A stretch of 64,000 bases of DNA from contig JAIWNE010000025.1 in NCBI GenBank assembly GCA_025331445.1, forward strand, positions 186,001-250,000. Direction: 5' to 3'. The translations under genes were made by a program, and so were the position numbers. The notes beneath the pieces were generated by a model, which ran no database searches, was not told the origin of the DNA, and saw only the letters and a list, made by a program, of their open reading frames with translations. Positions 24,266 to 36,385 of the stretch are shown here, one piece after another (the first letter of the stretch is position 1; each line of letters starts with the position of its first letter). This DNA comes from Blakeslea trispora (lineage: Eukaryota; Mucoromycota; Mucoromycetes; Mucorales; Choanephoraceae).

Positions 24266-24922
24266 TTAAAGCTTGACTTCCTTAACACCATCCTTGAAGA
24301 AAGTGAAGAAAGGAGTAACACCATCTTCACGGTAGTTCAACAAAGCGACCATACCATCGGGATCCATGGATTCACCAGTGTAGAATTCGTAGTCCTTGAA
24401 GTTACCCAAGATCTTCTTGACGAGGGCAGCAACGTTCTTTTCAAAGGTGGGGACACGTTCAGCAGGGAGCTTGGCCTTAACAGCCTTCATGTAACCCTTG
24501 ATGTAGACCATGTAGGACTTCTTGTCGAAAGAAGTTTGGACGAGACGGTGAGAGTGAACAACGTTGTTGACAGTTTCAGCAGTAGAGTCAACACCTTCGT
24601 CATCACCACCTTCGGCAGAAGGGTTGGCACCGATATCGATTTCACCTTCAGCAATGGTGATCATCTTACAGTCAACTTCATAAGCGACATCATCAACGAG
24701 CTTAAGGGGCTGTTTTCGAATGGTAAGTCAATCACTCCTTTCTCTTATCTCTCTTCTTTTTTCAACTTACGAAAGCATCAGAGAACAATTCGTCACCTTG
24801 AATATTGATAAGGAAAAAAAAGAATGTTTAGTCCATGTTTATTTCTTTAATTCGCTTGGATGGATAGAGGAAGTGTGGATCTTTTGTTATTTACCAGTGA
24901 GGATATCTTCGTACAAGAGCAT
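24266..24922 (-). CDS. TMA19: Translationally controlled tumour protein homologue
   Basis: A conserved, abundant ribosome- and microtubule-associated cytosolic protein (TCTP; Tma19 in yeast). Three exons on the minus strand (24895-24922, 24771-24796, 24266-24709) give 165 residues; fungal and animal TCTPs are about 167-172. The N-terminus MLLYEDILTGDELFSDAFPLKLVDD, the flexible loop IGANPSAEGGDDEGVD and the C-terminal FFTFFKDGVKEVKL are all family hallmarks. The first two exons are unusually small (28 and 26 nt). The third exon has a markedly C-ending, high-expression-like codon choice compared with neighbouring genes. Identification is secure. Confidence 0.95.
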
Positions 24923-25476
24923 CTTTATGGATGGATGTAAGTATGGTAAGAGAAAGGATGGATAAGCTTCTTTAGGCCTGATTAAATACCTACCCCAAAC
25001 CCCCTCCTCCGTCCAGAAACACACACAAAAAAAAAGACGGAGATTCGGTCTGTATTACTTAATTTCAGAGAGCGCGATTTTTTTTCTGTGAAAAAACACG
25101 AGCTGTGACCATTTGAAAATCCTCCCTTCTTCAAGCTTGTAAGATAAGCCTTTTTCCTTCATTCTTTATATTGTTATTGTTTACAAAAGTCAAGCCAGTT
25201 CATCATTTCACTAGGTATTATTTTATGTATAGTCAGTAAAGTAATACAAGTTGTGTTCTTTGCAAATCAAAAGAGAAAGAAATGTATCTTTCGTTTCTTC
25301 TATTCTTAACATACAAGGCTAAATCAAACAAACAAAAAACAAAAAAAGAGAGAGAGTGAATAGTATGAATGGCAAAGGACTATTTAGACGCCATGAAAAA
25401 TAATATGGTGATGGAAAAACTACCTGGAGAGCAACTACGGTATACTTGCTGCTAGAAATGCATTGAAGATTTTAAT

Positions 25477-25654
25477 CCGTAAAACGACTCTTGCTATTCG
25501 AGAAAATAGTGCATTCAACTAGTCAAATGAGCATCGTTCTGTAGCCCTTGTCTTTCCATCACCATCAAAGCAACTCGGACTATTGCATCTCTAGCTTTCA
25601 AAGAACATTAGCCATTGATGGCTAAAACTCTTGATGAAACTTTTTGAGTATATC
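25477..25654 (-). repeat. Right arm of a perfect 178-bp inverted repeat
   Basis: Exact reverse complement of 22181-22358. The arms lie 3118 bases apart (22359-25476), with the complete BRCT and TCTP genes between them. This arm lies about 550 bases upstream of the TCTP start codon. Confidence 0.9.
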
Positions 25655-26389
25655 TCTGCTTTTGTCTTCTATGATCTGTTTGAAATCGCATATAATAATC
25701 AGGTAATCTTCAATGTTTGGTTTGCTGACATGATCTCTCTTGTTTACTATTATAACTATTACACTACAAAGACGAGACATAGTTTTGTCTCTCGTCCTTT
25801 TGACATAAAATAGTCTATAAATTCAAGTATTTAGTTGCATGTTATTCAATTGTTATTCCGCATGTCATAGTCAACCTATTTGCATTATCATGATTAATGG
25901 CTGTATCATATAAGAGTAGCTCATAGAGAAAAGGGCTCAGAAAAAAAAAGAAGCCTTGTAAAGGTCAGACCATCACATGCCTTGTGTTGCTCATTCCATT
26001 GACTTCTAGTTTGCTTTGCTGCATGATTCTTTTTCTTGAGAAGAATCATCTTTGCCAAGTCAAAGTTGTGCTCTGTAGCTCTTTTTACAACTCTCGCAGC
26101 TTCAGAAAATATTTGACATTTTTTGCTATATAGAAGTTTTACAGCCATAAGGTATGTATATAGTGCTGCATCCCGAGCTGAATCTAAGCTGTCGAACAAA
26201 GAGCTTGGGATCGATTTGTTATAAAGTTAATTGATATAAGGAACTAACAGCTTCATATAGGTACATTTGTAGTCTCAATTTGGTCACTTTTTCTGTTTGT
26301 ATTTATAGTACAATTCAAGGTTTCCCTGTCGCTCGTGATTGGATTTGAAGTCATTCAGGTCACTATTCAAGTAAGACCTACCAAGTTTC

Positions 26390-26392
<3 letters not shown>

Positions 26393-26425
<33 letters not shown>
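26393..26425 (+). repeat. (TC)n microsatellite
   Basis: An uninterrupted TC dinucleotide run of about 32 bases in the upstream region of the nicotinate phosphoribosyltransferase gene. Confidence 0.9.
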
Positions 26426-26429
<4 letters not shown>

Positions 26430-27008
26430 GAATACATGTTGTATATTTTTTAAGCTAGGTCTTATTTTTCTTTTTGAACAAACACGATTGACCCTCCCCC
26501 CCCCCTCCTATTTATTTTGTATGTTAAACAACAATAAAGCAGAATTGAATCATTTGGCATATAGTGTAAGAACAAATCCTCAAATTGCCATCATCTATGT
26601 AGCTTTCTTTTTCTTTAGCTTTTTTTCTAGTCCATTTTGCTACTTATATACAAGCAAATGGTTCACCATGATTACCTTTGTCAACAATAGGATATGATCA
26701 GATAAGCTTTAAGCAACACTATCTGGTTACTCTTCTTACAAATATTTAAAACACAATTTCCCCCTTTTTTTTTCTTTTGCTCTTGAACATATAGGAATGA
26801 TGCTGTGTACGCATTGCACATAACAAAGTTGGAATACAAACACGAAAAATGAGAGGAAATGCAACTCCTGCTTAAAGGTCACAATTCAATAGATAAACTT
26901 CTGATCTTCTTTAACTCCGTCCTTTTTTGATATATACTTTTCTATCTTTCTTTTTTTTTCTCTTTCTTTTTTCTTTTTTTGTTTGCTTTGCACTCTTTTT
27001 TTTTAAAT

Positions 27009-28411
27009 ATGACCCAGGCAGATACACAACACCAAGTGTTCAAGTCAATTTTAGATAATGACTTGTACAAATTCACTATGCAACAAGCTGTTATTCAGCA
27101 CTACAAAAAAGATATTCCGGTCGTATATCAGTTCACTAACCGTGAAAAGGCCTTGACACTCAACTCGGAATCAGTGACATGGCTCAAGAAGCAGATTGAA
27201 GGTAAGAAAAAAAAAACTTTTCCTGTTTTTTGACAGGGTTAAAGAGAGTGAGAATAAGGTTTTAAATGGTGATACAATTTTTCTCTTTTCTTGTAGATAT
27301 GTCTTTGCTTAGATTAACTGAGGCTGAACGTGATTATCTATCGAGTTTACCTTATATGACACAGGAATACATTGAATTCTTGACAGAGTTCCAATACAAT
27401 CCAAAAGACCAAGTAAAAATTCAATTTGATGACTCGGGTGATTTCGACTTACAAGTGACAGGCACTTGGCATGAAACTATATTGTATGAGGTGCCTCTGT
27501 TGGCTTTGATTTCTGAAGCTTATTTCCGCTTCACAGACCGTGATTGGAACTATGAAGGTCAAGTAGAAAAAGCAGTTCAAAAGACAAGAGCCCTTCTAGA
27601 GTATGGTTGTGTGTTTTCGGAATTTGGTACTCGCCGTAGACGAGACTTCAAGACGCATGATTTAGTGATGAATGCCATTCACCAAACTCATCAAGAATAT
27701 CAAAAGAAATGTGAGGAATCTGGTACAACACCTAAAGGAAATGTCTCTGGTACAAGCAATGTCTATTTAGCAATGAAATACAACGTGCCTGCTGTAGGTA
27801 CATGTGGTAAGTTATTTTTTTAAGTTATGATGGAGGGATCACTTATTTTTATCAAAAAACAAATAGCCCATGAATTCTTTATGGCTGTTTCTGCATTAGA
27901 GGGTGTTGAACATGCCAACCGCGAAACACTAGAAATTTGGCACAATGTTTACCAAGGCTCTCTCGGTGTTGCCTTGACAGACACATTCACAACTGACGTC
28001 TTCTTGAGAGACTTTGACCATCGATTGGCTTCTGCTTACGCAGGTGTGCGTCAGGATTCAGGCGATGCCTCTGTCTTTATTGACAAGTTTGTCGCTCATT
28101 ACAGATCGCTTGGAATTGATCCCAGTACCAAATTGATTGTCTTTTCTGACTCATTGAATGTAGAAAGAGCTATTGAACTTTATGATCATGCTACAAAGGC
28201 AGGCATCAAGGCCAGTTTCGGTATCGGTACTTCGTTCACAAACGATTTCCAAAAAGTCAGTGATCCCAGTACAAAAAGCAAGGCAATGAATATTGTCATC
28301 AAATTAAGAGAATGTAATGGCAAGCGTGTGATCAAATTGAGTGATGATGTGCAAAAACATAGCGCTGATGAAGCTACTGTTAATTCTTTTAAACAAATTC
28401 TAGGCATTTAA
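27009..28411 (+). CDS. NPT1: Nicotinate phosphoribosyltransferase
   Basis: This enzyme joins nicotinate to PRPP to form nicotinate mononucleotide, the entry step of NAD salvage (Preiss-Handler pathway). Three exons (27009-27201, 27297-27806, 27867-28411) give 415 residues; the yeast enzyme is 429. Landmarks are DNDLYKFTMQQAV near the N-terminus, EFGTRRRRDFKTHD, the SGTSNVYLAMKYNVPAVGT block, AHEFFMA across the second intron and AGVRQDSGDA, followed by KLIVFSDSLN and the GIGTSFTND phosphate-binding loop. The ATG at 27009 was chosen because the family begins close to NDLYKFTMQ; the open frame reads upstream only through a T-rich leader. Complete and apparently functional. Confidence 0.96.
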
Positions 28412-31113
28412 TTAATAAAAAAAAAATAGTTGAAGTATTTTTTTTCTCTCTCTTTATCTTTGAGTACGAATACCTATCGACACTGTAGAAAGTTAATACA
28501 GACAAAAGACCCATTGTTTTTCTTCATCTTCTCCTCTCTTAATATACACTATGGGACAATCAAATGACAGTGTTCTGTTTCTCACTGACGTATTTCACAT
28601 GCGTTCTTTTTTCACAACCAGTAAGCGAAAGAAACAAGCTCTCCTCAATTTCACCATTGCCATTCCTAACACTAGTACGTATCATTCTTCTGTACAGGAT
28701 GCAATTTGTTTGCTACAAGCGAACCATTGAAGCGAGTAGCACTTTTAACATGACAAAAGTACAAAAAGTAAGAATTGGCGCTCAAGAGAGACTGGCTGCA
28801 TTTGCTCGCAAGAAGATTTCAGCTGAAAAAAGATGGTTTTGGGTTGACAGTACCTTTTTGAGACATGAAACCATCGCGCATCTCTTGCTTTTTCATTCCA
28901 TGGTGATAGTCCATGAGCCGTTTCCTTCAGATGACAGGAGATAAAGTATCACAGACAAGTATCAGCTTAGAGGAAGTATGAGACACACCTTATAATGACT
29001 AAAAAGCGCTACATTTGGTAGTTATGTCCAGATGGCTGAGATATCCGCAATAGCAAACTCAAGTATAAATATTGATGGTCTTGAGTTAGCTAAGAGAAAA
29101 TAAGGCTGCGAAATACCTGGTTATCATACCAGATAGCTTTATCATCACCTTGACTATTTTGAGATGGATGCCAAATAAGACAAATCTAGAACCAAGACAC
29201 TCTAAAAAAAACATAGTATAAAGGTCCTACAATGCTCATAAAATATGCTTATGCTTTAATTCACAACAGCAACGAACAAATAAACATAATCGCTGATTGT
29301 GGTTCCATGCCATCAATAACTAGACAAATATTGGCTCCTGTTTTCTAATCAGCCAACAACATGAAAGCAATGACTGTTGAGAAAACAATAGGCTCTTTAC
29401 TTGCTATTCATTCTTCATCGCAGTCAGCTTGGCTTACTTTTTTGAATAGGTTCTTTCACATTGTTATTCCTGATCGTGAGTGTAATGCTGAACCCTCTAA
29501 GATTTCTTACTAGTGATGCTGAAGTTATCAAAGTGATACTAAGGCACTCATTAGGTAAGAGAAAAACCTATCAGTAAAAAAAAAAGACTATTTGGTCCAT
29601 AATGTTTTTCAAACTTATCATTATTTTCTATGATATTATTGCTTTATAAACTTTCTTGGTGACCTAAACAAGACCTTTACTCGATTATTAGCCATGACAG
29701 TGTTTATTCGCGAAAGAAAAAAAAATGAGGAGTAAGTTATTTTTGAATCAAAACCAAATGGATAGGTGTTGCCTGTTCCCTTTTTTTTTTTTTTGCTATA
29801 AAAAAAAGGCAGTAGTTATAGAGCATTGATCAGACTCTTAGTGATCAAACGAACCCAAAATTCGGCTATAGAAGGACAATAACAAAAACATTAGGAGAGT
29901 CGTAAAGGCATGGACACTTGGGCTACTTCATAAAGTATGCCCTGATTTTAGCTATAAAAAGACAATAATAAAAGAAACAAGATCCAAAGTCAAAAGGAAA
30001 CCTTGCAAGAATGACATGAGACTATTGGTGTATTCATGCATGTGACTTCAAAGACTTCATTCTTTCTTTACCAATGGTTCTCTACTAGAAAAGATTAAAG
30101 TATCCCAAAAACACATTGGAGAAAAGTTTAATCATCTCTTTACTTGAACAACGAAAGAATAATTGTAATTGTTGTACATGAGTGTATCTCCTTTTTAATA
30201 AATAATTTCAAAACCAATAGTCCAGTTTTTTATGCAGGTAAAAAACAAAAAGTTTTGTTTCAGTAACACATTAAATCTCGGCTCAATTTTTGATTTTCTT
30301 AATATTTTTCTTTCTTTTGACCAAAATCTCTTTCTCTCTCTCCCTTTATTTTTTTGTTTATTTTTTAGTTGACATAATTTTGTCATAAACTTATTCTTTT
30401 TCTTCCTCCCTCTTTTGTTCTATTAATCAAGTAACAATTAAAAAAAAAAAAAGGTTTATTCTCATGTTCCAAAAAAGACCAAAACAAGAAAGATTTGCAC
30501 AAATTGACGTTTTTTTTTCGGTTTACACTATCCGATGGTGATCATCTGTATCACCTTTTACTTTTGTGAACCCATAAAATTATTCTTCGTTGTTCCTAAA
30601 CTTTTGTTTACAGAGTATAATGCTATTTTATCTAACTGACGTCTATCTGAAGCAATGGATGATAAGCAACATATTTTATAGTGTTTAACAAAATTCTTTT
30701 TCGTTTTTAGACAGATGTCTTCAAGTTTGATTCCTTTTTTTTTAGTTTTTTTTCTTTGTAAAGCAGTCGACAATGCAATCAAAATCAAGCGCATCTGTCG
30801 AATCTGTCGACAAAGGTTTAATTCGTCCTCGCCTATAAGAAAAAAACATTTGTTTTCTTTAAGAGACTTGTCTCCTCTTTTCTCTAGTTTACTTTTTGAG
30901 GTTCGTTATGACAAGTAAGGAGTTAAGATACTTGTTAGAAAGTGTGACACTTTTTTTTTTTTAACAAGGCACTCTATTACTATCATTTCAGCCCTATTAT
31001 AGAAAAGTTTACACTTTAGCAAGCCAGCTATATAAGGTTTTTTTTTTTAAAAAAAAAGTAATGGCTTCATCTTGTGGCCTTTTGAAAATTCAAACAGCCA
31101 TGTTGCAGGTCAA

Positions 31114-31152
<39 letters not shown>

Positions 31153-32153
31153 AAAAGCTGTATTGTGCTTTCATAGCATTGAGCAGCAAGAGAAACAGAA
31201 CATATTTGACAATCTCGCTTAATCTCTTCTTTTTTCTCTCCAAATAAGCTTTGCCTAGCGACAGATAATCGGTTGATTCTTCGAAATTGAGATGAACCGA
31301 TTGTGAAATACAACAAGGATTTAAAGTGACAAAAAACTTAACTTCACAGGTCGAAATTAAAAGAAAGATGCTTATGTCTTTTAAGCCTTTGTTTACATGA
31401 CACTTTTCTGCCAAAATAGTATGGATTATACGTCATGAACATGATGAACAGCTCGATACTTAGTAGAAGTTAAACAGACCCCATCAATACTGATACATAT
31501 AATTACAGATGTTTCTTTCAGCAAGCAAAAAAAAAAAAAAAAATAGACAATCTTCAGTGGCTAGAGATCTCAATCTGAATTTCTCGACAACGAGTTTAAA
31601 GTTCAAATGATACCATTTTCTTCTTCTTCCATTACTCTTAGTATGTGCAGCTTTTTTCTTTTGGAAATTGTAATGATAGTGTCAAGAAAAAGAAAAGCCA
31701 TTTCGTTGTACATCTATTTGGCTAAAGATTTCTCAAGCGTGTACAATTGACATTCGATAGCTTCTTCGTCTGTAAGTTTCAAGTAAGTAGTCATGTGTGG
31801 TTTATGTTTCTTTTCAATGTCAAATGTAGAATCTATTTCTGGAAATAGGCAAGATTTCATTCTTGAGTTGCACAAGCTGGCCCCTCCTTTTTTCCTGCAT
31901 TTTAAAGGATCGGATTTAAAAAAAAAAATGTCAGAGACTCTTTGGTTAAAAGGAGCTTGTTAGCTCTCTATTTACTCATTTTTATAGAGGAGTTAATTTT
32001 TAATAGCAAAAAAAAAAATAAAGTGCCCTTTCTTTTTTTTTTTTTTTTTTATTCTTTACGCCTATTTAACCTGCTTTTCTGTTCATTCTGTTTCTTTCTT
32101 TTTACTTTTTTTTTTCAAATATATATATATTTTTTTTTTGACTTTATTGGAGA
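28412..32153. other. Gene-poor region with relic-like patches
   Basis: No gene model is supported over 3.7 kb. Around 28690-28944 a plus-strand frame looks protein-like (TFNMTKVQKVRIGAQERLAAFARKKI) but lacks a proper start and is followed by stops, suggesting a decayed mobile-element or gene fragment. A (TA)n run lies at 31119-31149. The last ~130 bases before 32154 are extremely T-rich, as before other genes here. Confidence 0.4.
31119..31149 (+). repeat. (TA)n microsatellite
   Basis: About fifteen uninterrupted TA units in an AT-rich intergenic stretch. Confidence 0.9.
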
Positions 32154-33334
32154 ATGAGTGCTCCTACTCTTATGGACAAAGAACCAAAGATATTAACCGA
32201 CGAACATCCAACAACTCAGATCTGTGAATTGGTTCCGCCTTATAAAGAGCTTTCGTACTATACAACAAAGAATGCATCAGAGCAGTTAGGCTCCATTATC
32301 AAGAGCAATTTAAGTCCTTATCAGTCAAATAATAACATTTTAACCGAAAAAAACACTGTCGAGCCTTGGTAATTTGAATAGTTTATTTAAGATAATCTTT
32401 CCCCTTTATTTTATTTTATTTTTTTTGTTTGTTCATATCATTTCTCCTAATTTAAATAACAAAAACCATAGGACACCATGTTTAGCTGAGAAAAACCAAG
32501 ATGAGATGAAGAGAGCATTGAGGGAGCACAACAAATGGACAAGACTACCACCAAACAAACAAGATGTTCCAGTACAAAACAGTATTAGTGTCACGAGGTA
32601 TAAATCAACACCGTCTCACAATTTATCATTGGTTGAGCAAGAGCGATCATCTCAAGAAGAGCAAACCAAAGCTTGTCCAATAAATGTAGAAGAAGATGAA
32701 GTTTGTCAACTTGAGATTTCAGGTATTCGAAAACAAAACAAAAAAATCGAAACATAAGTTTTAACGTTATGTAGATCAAATGAATTACAGCCATCTATCT
32801 GAAGCTAGTCCAAAGTCTAAAAGATCTTCATGGCTGTACAACTTACTTAATGACTTCAAGAAGCCGCACCGATTGTTTTTACCATCAACAAAGAAACCAT
32901 CTGTCACACCTTGTTTATCAGACGCTGTCCCTAAAAAGCAACGATCATTCGAATCATTACTCCACCGCAAAAAGCCTCAATCAGTCCCCAATTCGCCTCT
33001 TGTATATACCAGATACCCTATTCAAACCGAGCATGCCATCTATCGACTTTCGCATCAAAAACTTTCTAATTCACATCGTCCATTACAGCAGCAAGTGATG
33101 ATATCAAACCTCATGTTTTGGTATCTTTCTGTCTCCAATAAAAAATTTAAGGCTCAACGTGGAAGAAGCCAAGAATATACATCTACATCACCGTCTACCG
33201 AAAAGGTTTCGTTAGACCAAGCATATATGCAAAAATCATATTATGCACCTGAAGTACCTAAAAAATCGGATCCCTATCAACCTATAAAAAACCCATATTG
33301 CTCTGTTACCCGTGCTCCTGCTCAAACATTGTGA
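32154..33334 (+). CDS. Short Zds-like protein (ZDS C-terminal domain)
   Basis: Three exons (32154-32368, 32472-32722, 32775-33334) give 341 residues. The recognisable part is a ZDS_C-type block at about residues 234-282: YPIQTEHAIYRLSHQKLSN followed by RPLQQQVMISNLMFWYLSV. In yeast Zds1/Zds2 this domain binds the PP2A regulatory subunit Cdc55 and so affects mitotic exit and Cdc14 release. The rest is polar, Ser/Lys/Pro-rich and probably disordered, with basic segments (KSKRSSWLYNLL, KKQRSFESLLHRKK). Yeast Zds proteins exceed 900 residues, so this is a minimal version. Domain call is good; functional equivalence is inference. Confidence 0.72.
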
Positions 33335-35003
33335 TTGAAAAAAAAAAGGGCATTGCATTGATGGAGCTAGACTATTTCTTTTCTTTTCAGGAATATATAC
33401 TTTATATTTAGGTCATCTTTTTATAAAATAAATCACAACATTTCCCGAAATAAATTGCACACTGAGAGAAACAAACTGCACCAAAAAAAAAACATCCTCT
33501 ATGCATATCGCAAATGTCAAAAAGCTACAGTAATAAGTGAATGATAAAAGCTGTAGCACAAAATAAGAGAAAAAAAAAAGACCTAGTCTATAAAACAAAG
33601 CAGGTTATTGTTGTCTCCTACTTGTTGCTCCTACAACAGAGTACTCAATCAGAAGGGAGCTTTGGCCATTCAATAGGAACAATAGGGAGCATAAAAAGAC
33701 TTTGGAAGAGCCTTACCAAGTAGAATGGGACTGCATATCATAGATGATATATTGCAGCTGTTTCATCTGACCGATAACAAAAGACAGACGGGTTAAACCT
33801 TCGACACAACAGACGCTCGAAAAGCAGACAAAGGTTATAAGAATTCTCTTGCACTAGATGAAAAAAAAAAACCAACAAAATTCAACATCAGTATCATACT
33901 GAACTTTGATATGGGTGTGCCGATGGAAGTGTTGCTCCTCCCCCCCTCTGTCAAACTTTACTTGAATGGATGACTTGGCCTGTCTCTGGATAGACAACAA
34001 GTAATGCTAGAAGGAAAGGAACTACACTAAGCATGGGAAGATCTATGAAGCCTGTTTCACTCATAGTCAACGCGGCTGATACCATGGCTATGGCAAATTC
34101 AAATGGAAGCAATACATAAAGAGCTTCATGGAATCATCAGTTGTCATTCAAAGTGGTAGCTCATTTAAGCAAACAAAGTCATCGACAAACGACTGTAATA
34201 CTAGCAAAATGACTTGAATTAGTGTCTGTCTTTTTGAAATCGTTCTCCTTTTCCAAGTATTTGAATAGCATAGAAGATATATGACGTTGATCCACCAATT
34301 ACTCATAACGTAGCCAGCAGTGTCTTAGTTATCTGAGATAGACCATAGTACTTGCAAGAAATTGATCGTTGTGTGGAGAATGAGATGAATAAATGGCATT
34401 GATTGTATGATAAGCAAACAATTTCAAACATTTTCTGTTCAAGTACTCAAATGACATTTGTTCATATACTTTTAATTATCGAACCTGACTTGGCTATCTC
34501 TATTATTATTGCAGCCAACAACATTTATTATCTAGACTGTACAATTACTTATAAAGGATCTCATAAACAAGCTCACAAGTGTTTAAACATAGCAAATAGT
34601 AAGTAATAAAAGGAGCACTATAGCTATAATGAGTGTATATATCATCATGAATCCTGTTTAAAGCAGAAGGAGTGCATACAAAATAATGCATGACGTCTCA
34701 ATCTTCAAAGGGACTTGTCTTACATATATCCATTCATAATTTTCTAAGGTATCAGCTCAATCAGCGAGATTTGCTCTTTCTAAAACAGACATCAAGAGCA
34801 TAAAGTATCATTAAATTTAGCGCATGTTTAGTTGAAGAATAGCGTAATTTTTCTTGATAAGCTCTTGCAAAATAGGCCATAAATCAACAAGCTGTTTATG
34901 CCGGGTTGATAAAAAAAAAACTCTGCTCATAAGACAAGAAGCAAAAGTGCTTACACAATAAAATATATAAAATGACTTTTTTTTCTCTAAAAAAAAGGTT
35001 TAT
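33335..35003. other. Intergenic region between convergent Zds-like and septin genes
   Basis: AT-rich, with no supported gene. Short non-repetitive patches near 33990-34210 look like decayed coding sequence but carry stops in all frames. Confidence 0.4.
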
Positions 35004-36385
35004 TTATTCAGAAGCAGTTTCAGGCTTTTGTTGGAATTGTGTCGACTCTTTGATAGCCATCAATTGTTTAGCACGGAAGGTTTCATAGTGAATCATGGCT
35101 GTAGTCTCAATCAAATCTTGCAAGTGTGTTCTTGTCAAGAAGTTTCTCAGGTGAATAAATTCACAGTGAGCAGGATCCTCTACATTGATAGCACCCCAAC
35201 GAGTCTTTCTACCACGAACAGCCTTACCATCTACAACCACGTTACGCTCAGAACCTACAACAGCAAAAGGAATCAACTCCCAAATACTTTCATTTAAAGC
35301 TCTTTCTTGTTCTTCATCTTCCTCGTTCTCATAAGGATATAATCTGATGTTGTGGAAACTCAATTCAGCCTTAATCTAAATAGCAATAAACTGGATCAGC
35401 TTTCCTGAAAGGTCTTTGATTAGGGTCATAACCTTACTCTTTGCTTAAAGGCATCACGCTCTTCGGGTGTAAGTGAATCAGACTTGGCAATGACAGGTAC
35501 AACATTGACAACTTCGGATAGCTTCTTGAGAACAACCACATCAATAGGCTTAAGACTAAAACAAAAAAAAAGAATGTTATAAAAACACATACACACACAA
35601 ATTAAACAAGCACTTACGAATGACCAGAAGGTGTAATAAAGAAAAGACAACAATGGATACGAGTATCAACAATGTAACGCTCACGCTTGGCTGTTAACTC
35701 TTTACGAAGATAAGCTGAGTGTTGATCTTTGATATATTTGATGATAGGTTCCCAACTAGCAAAATAAAAAAAAAGTCGAAACAAATAAGTGAATAATTAA
35801 AGTAGACCACACTCGTTTTTTTCTTTAATCTTACCAATTATCGTTATTTACTTGATCACCATAACCGGGAGTATCGACAATATTCAATCTTAAGCGAACA
35901 CCATTCTCAACAATAGCTTTGATGCAGTTTAAAATATTAGAAATTAAAAAAAAACAGGTTATTTGAGTGATTACATACTGTGAGCAACAGCTTCAATTTC
36001 TGTTGTTTGTTCTGTCAAGTCAGCAGGCTCTACTCTTCCCTTGCTGTCAATCAAGTGTGAGGCAAAGATAGTGTTGATGAGTGTAGATTTGCCAAGACCC
36101 GATTGGCCTTAAAAACAACTTTAGTCATGCTTGTCATCTCGAGCTCGAAAGTTTCTTACCGACAACCATCACATTGAACTGAAAGCCCTTCTTTAACAAC
36201 TTTCTTTCGATCTGTTGTGTGATTGTATCGAAACCGACATAGCCATTTAATGCTGTCTAAGAAAAAAGAAAAGAAAAGCACTTTAGTTTGTGTCAAATTG
36301 AGAAAACAGAAAAGAAAAAGCTTACCTGAGAGACAAATTGATTATTTTGTTCGATAGTAGGTGTTGAGAGTGCAGAAGTAGACAT
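35004..36385 (-). CDS. CDC10: Septin, Cdc10/AspD type
   Basis: A GTP-binding septin that polymerises into hetero-oligomeric filaments at division sites. Seven exons on the minus strand (36326-36385, 36160-36256, 35979-36107, 35835-35916, 35618-35755, 35438-35555, 35004-35375) give 331 residues. It shows YVGFDTITQQIERKLLKKGF, the P-loop GQSGLGKS, switch motif VDTPGYGD, NNDNCWEPIIKYIKDQHSAYLRKEL, the G4 motif AKSD and the septin-unique block AVVGSERNVVV...RGRKTRWGAINVED. There is no C-terminal coiled coil, and the short tail (ETTAMIHYETFRAKQLMAIKES) is the Cdc10-type ending. Six introns in a 1-kb coding sequence is dense. The assignment to the Cdc10 group is confident. Confidence 0.93.

Larger units (their letters stand above)
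24923..27008. other. Intergenic region between divergent TCTP and NPRT genes
   Basis: Holds the TCTP promoter side, the right arm of the inverted repeat (25477-25654), a CT microsatellite (26393-26425) and a long T/C-rich tract just before 27009. On the minus strand at 25921-26199 a frame reads like real protein (SARDAALYTYLMAVKLLYSKK, EAARVVKRATEHNFDLAKM) but starts only with TTG and has no recognisable neighbouring exons. It is probably a transposon or gene relic. Confidence 0.45.
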
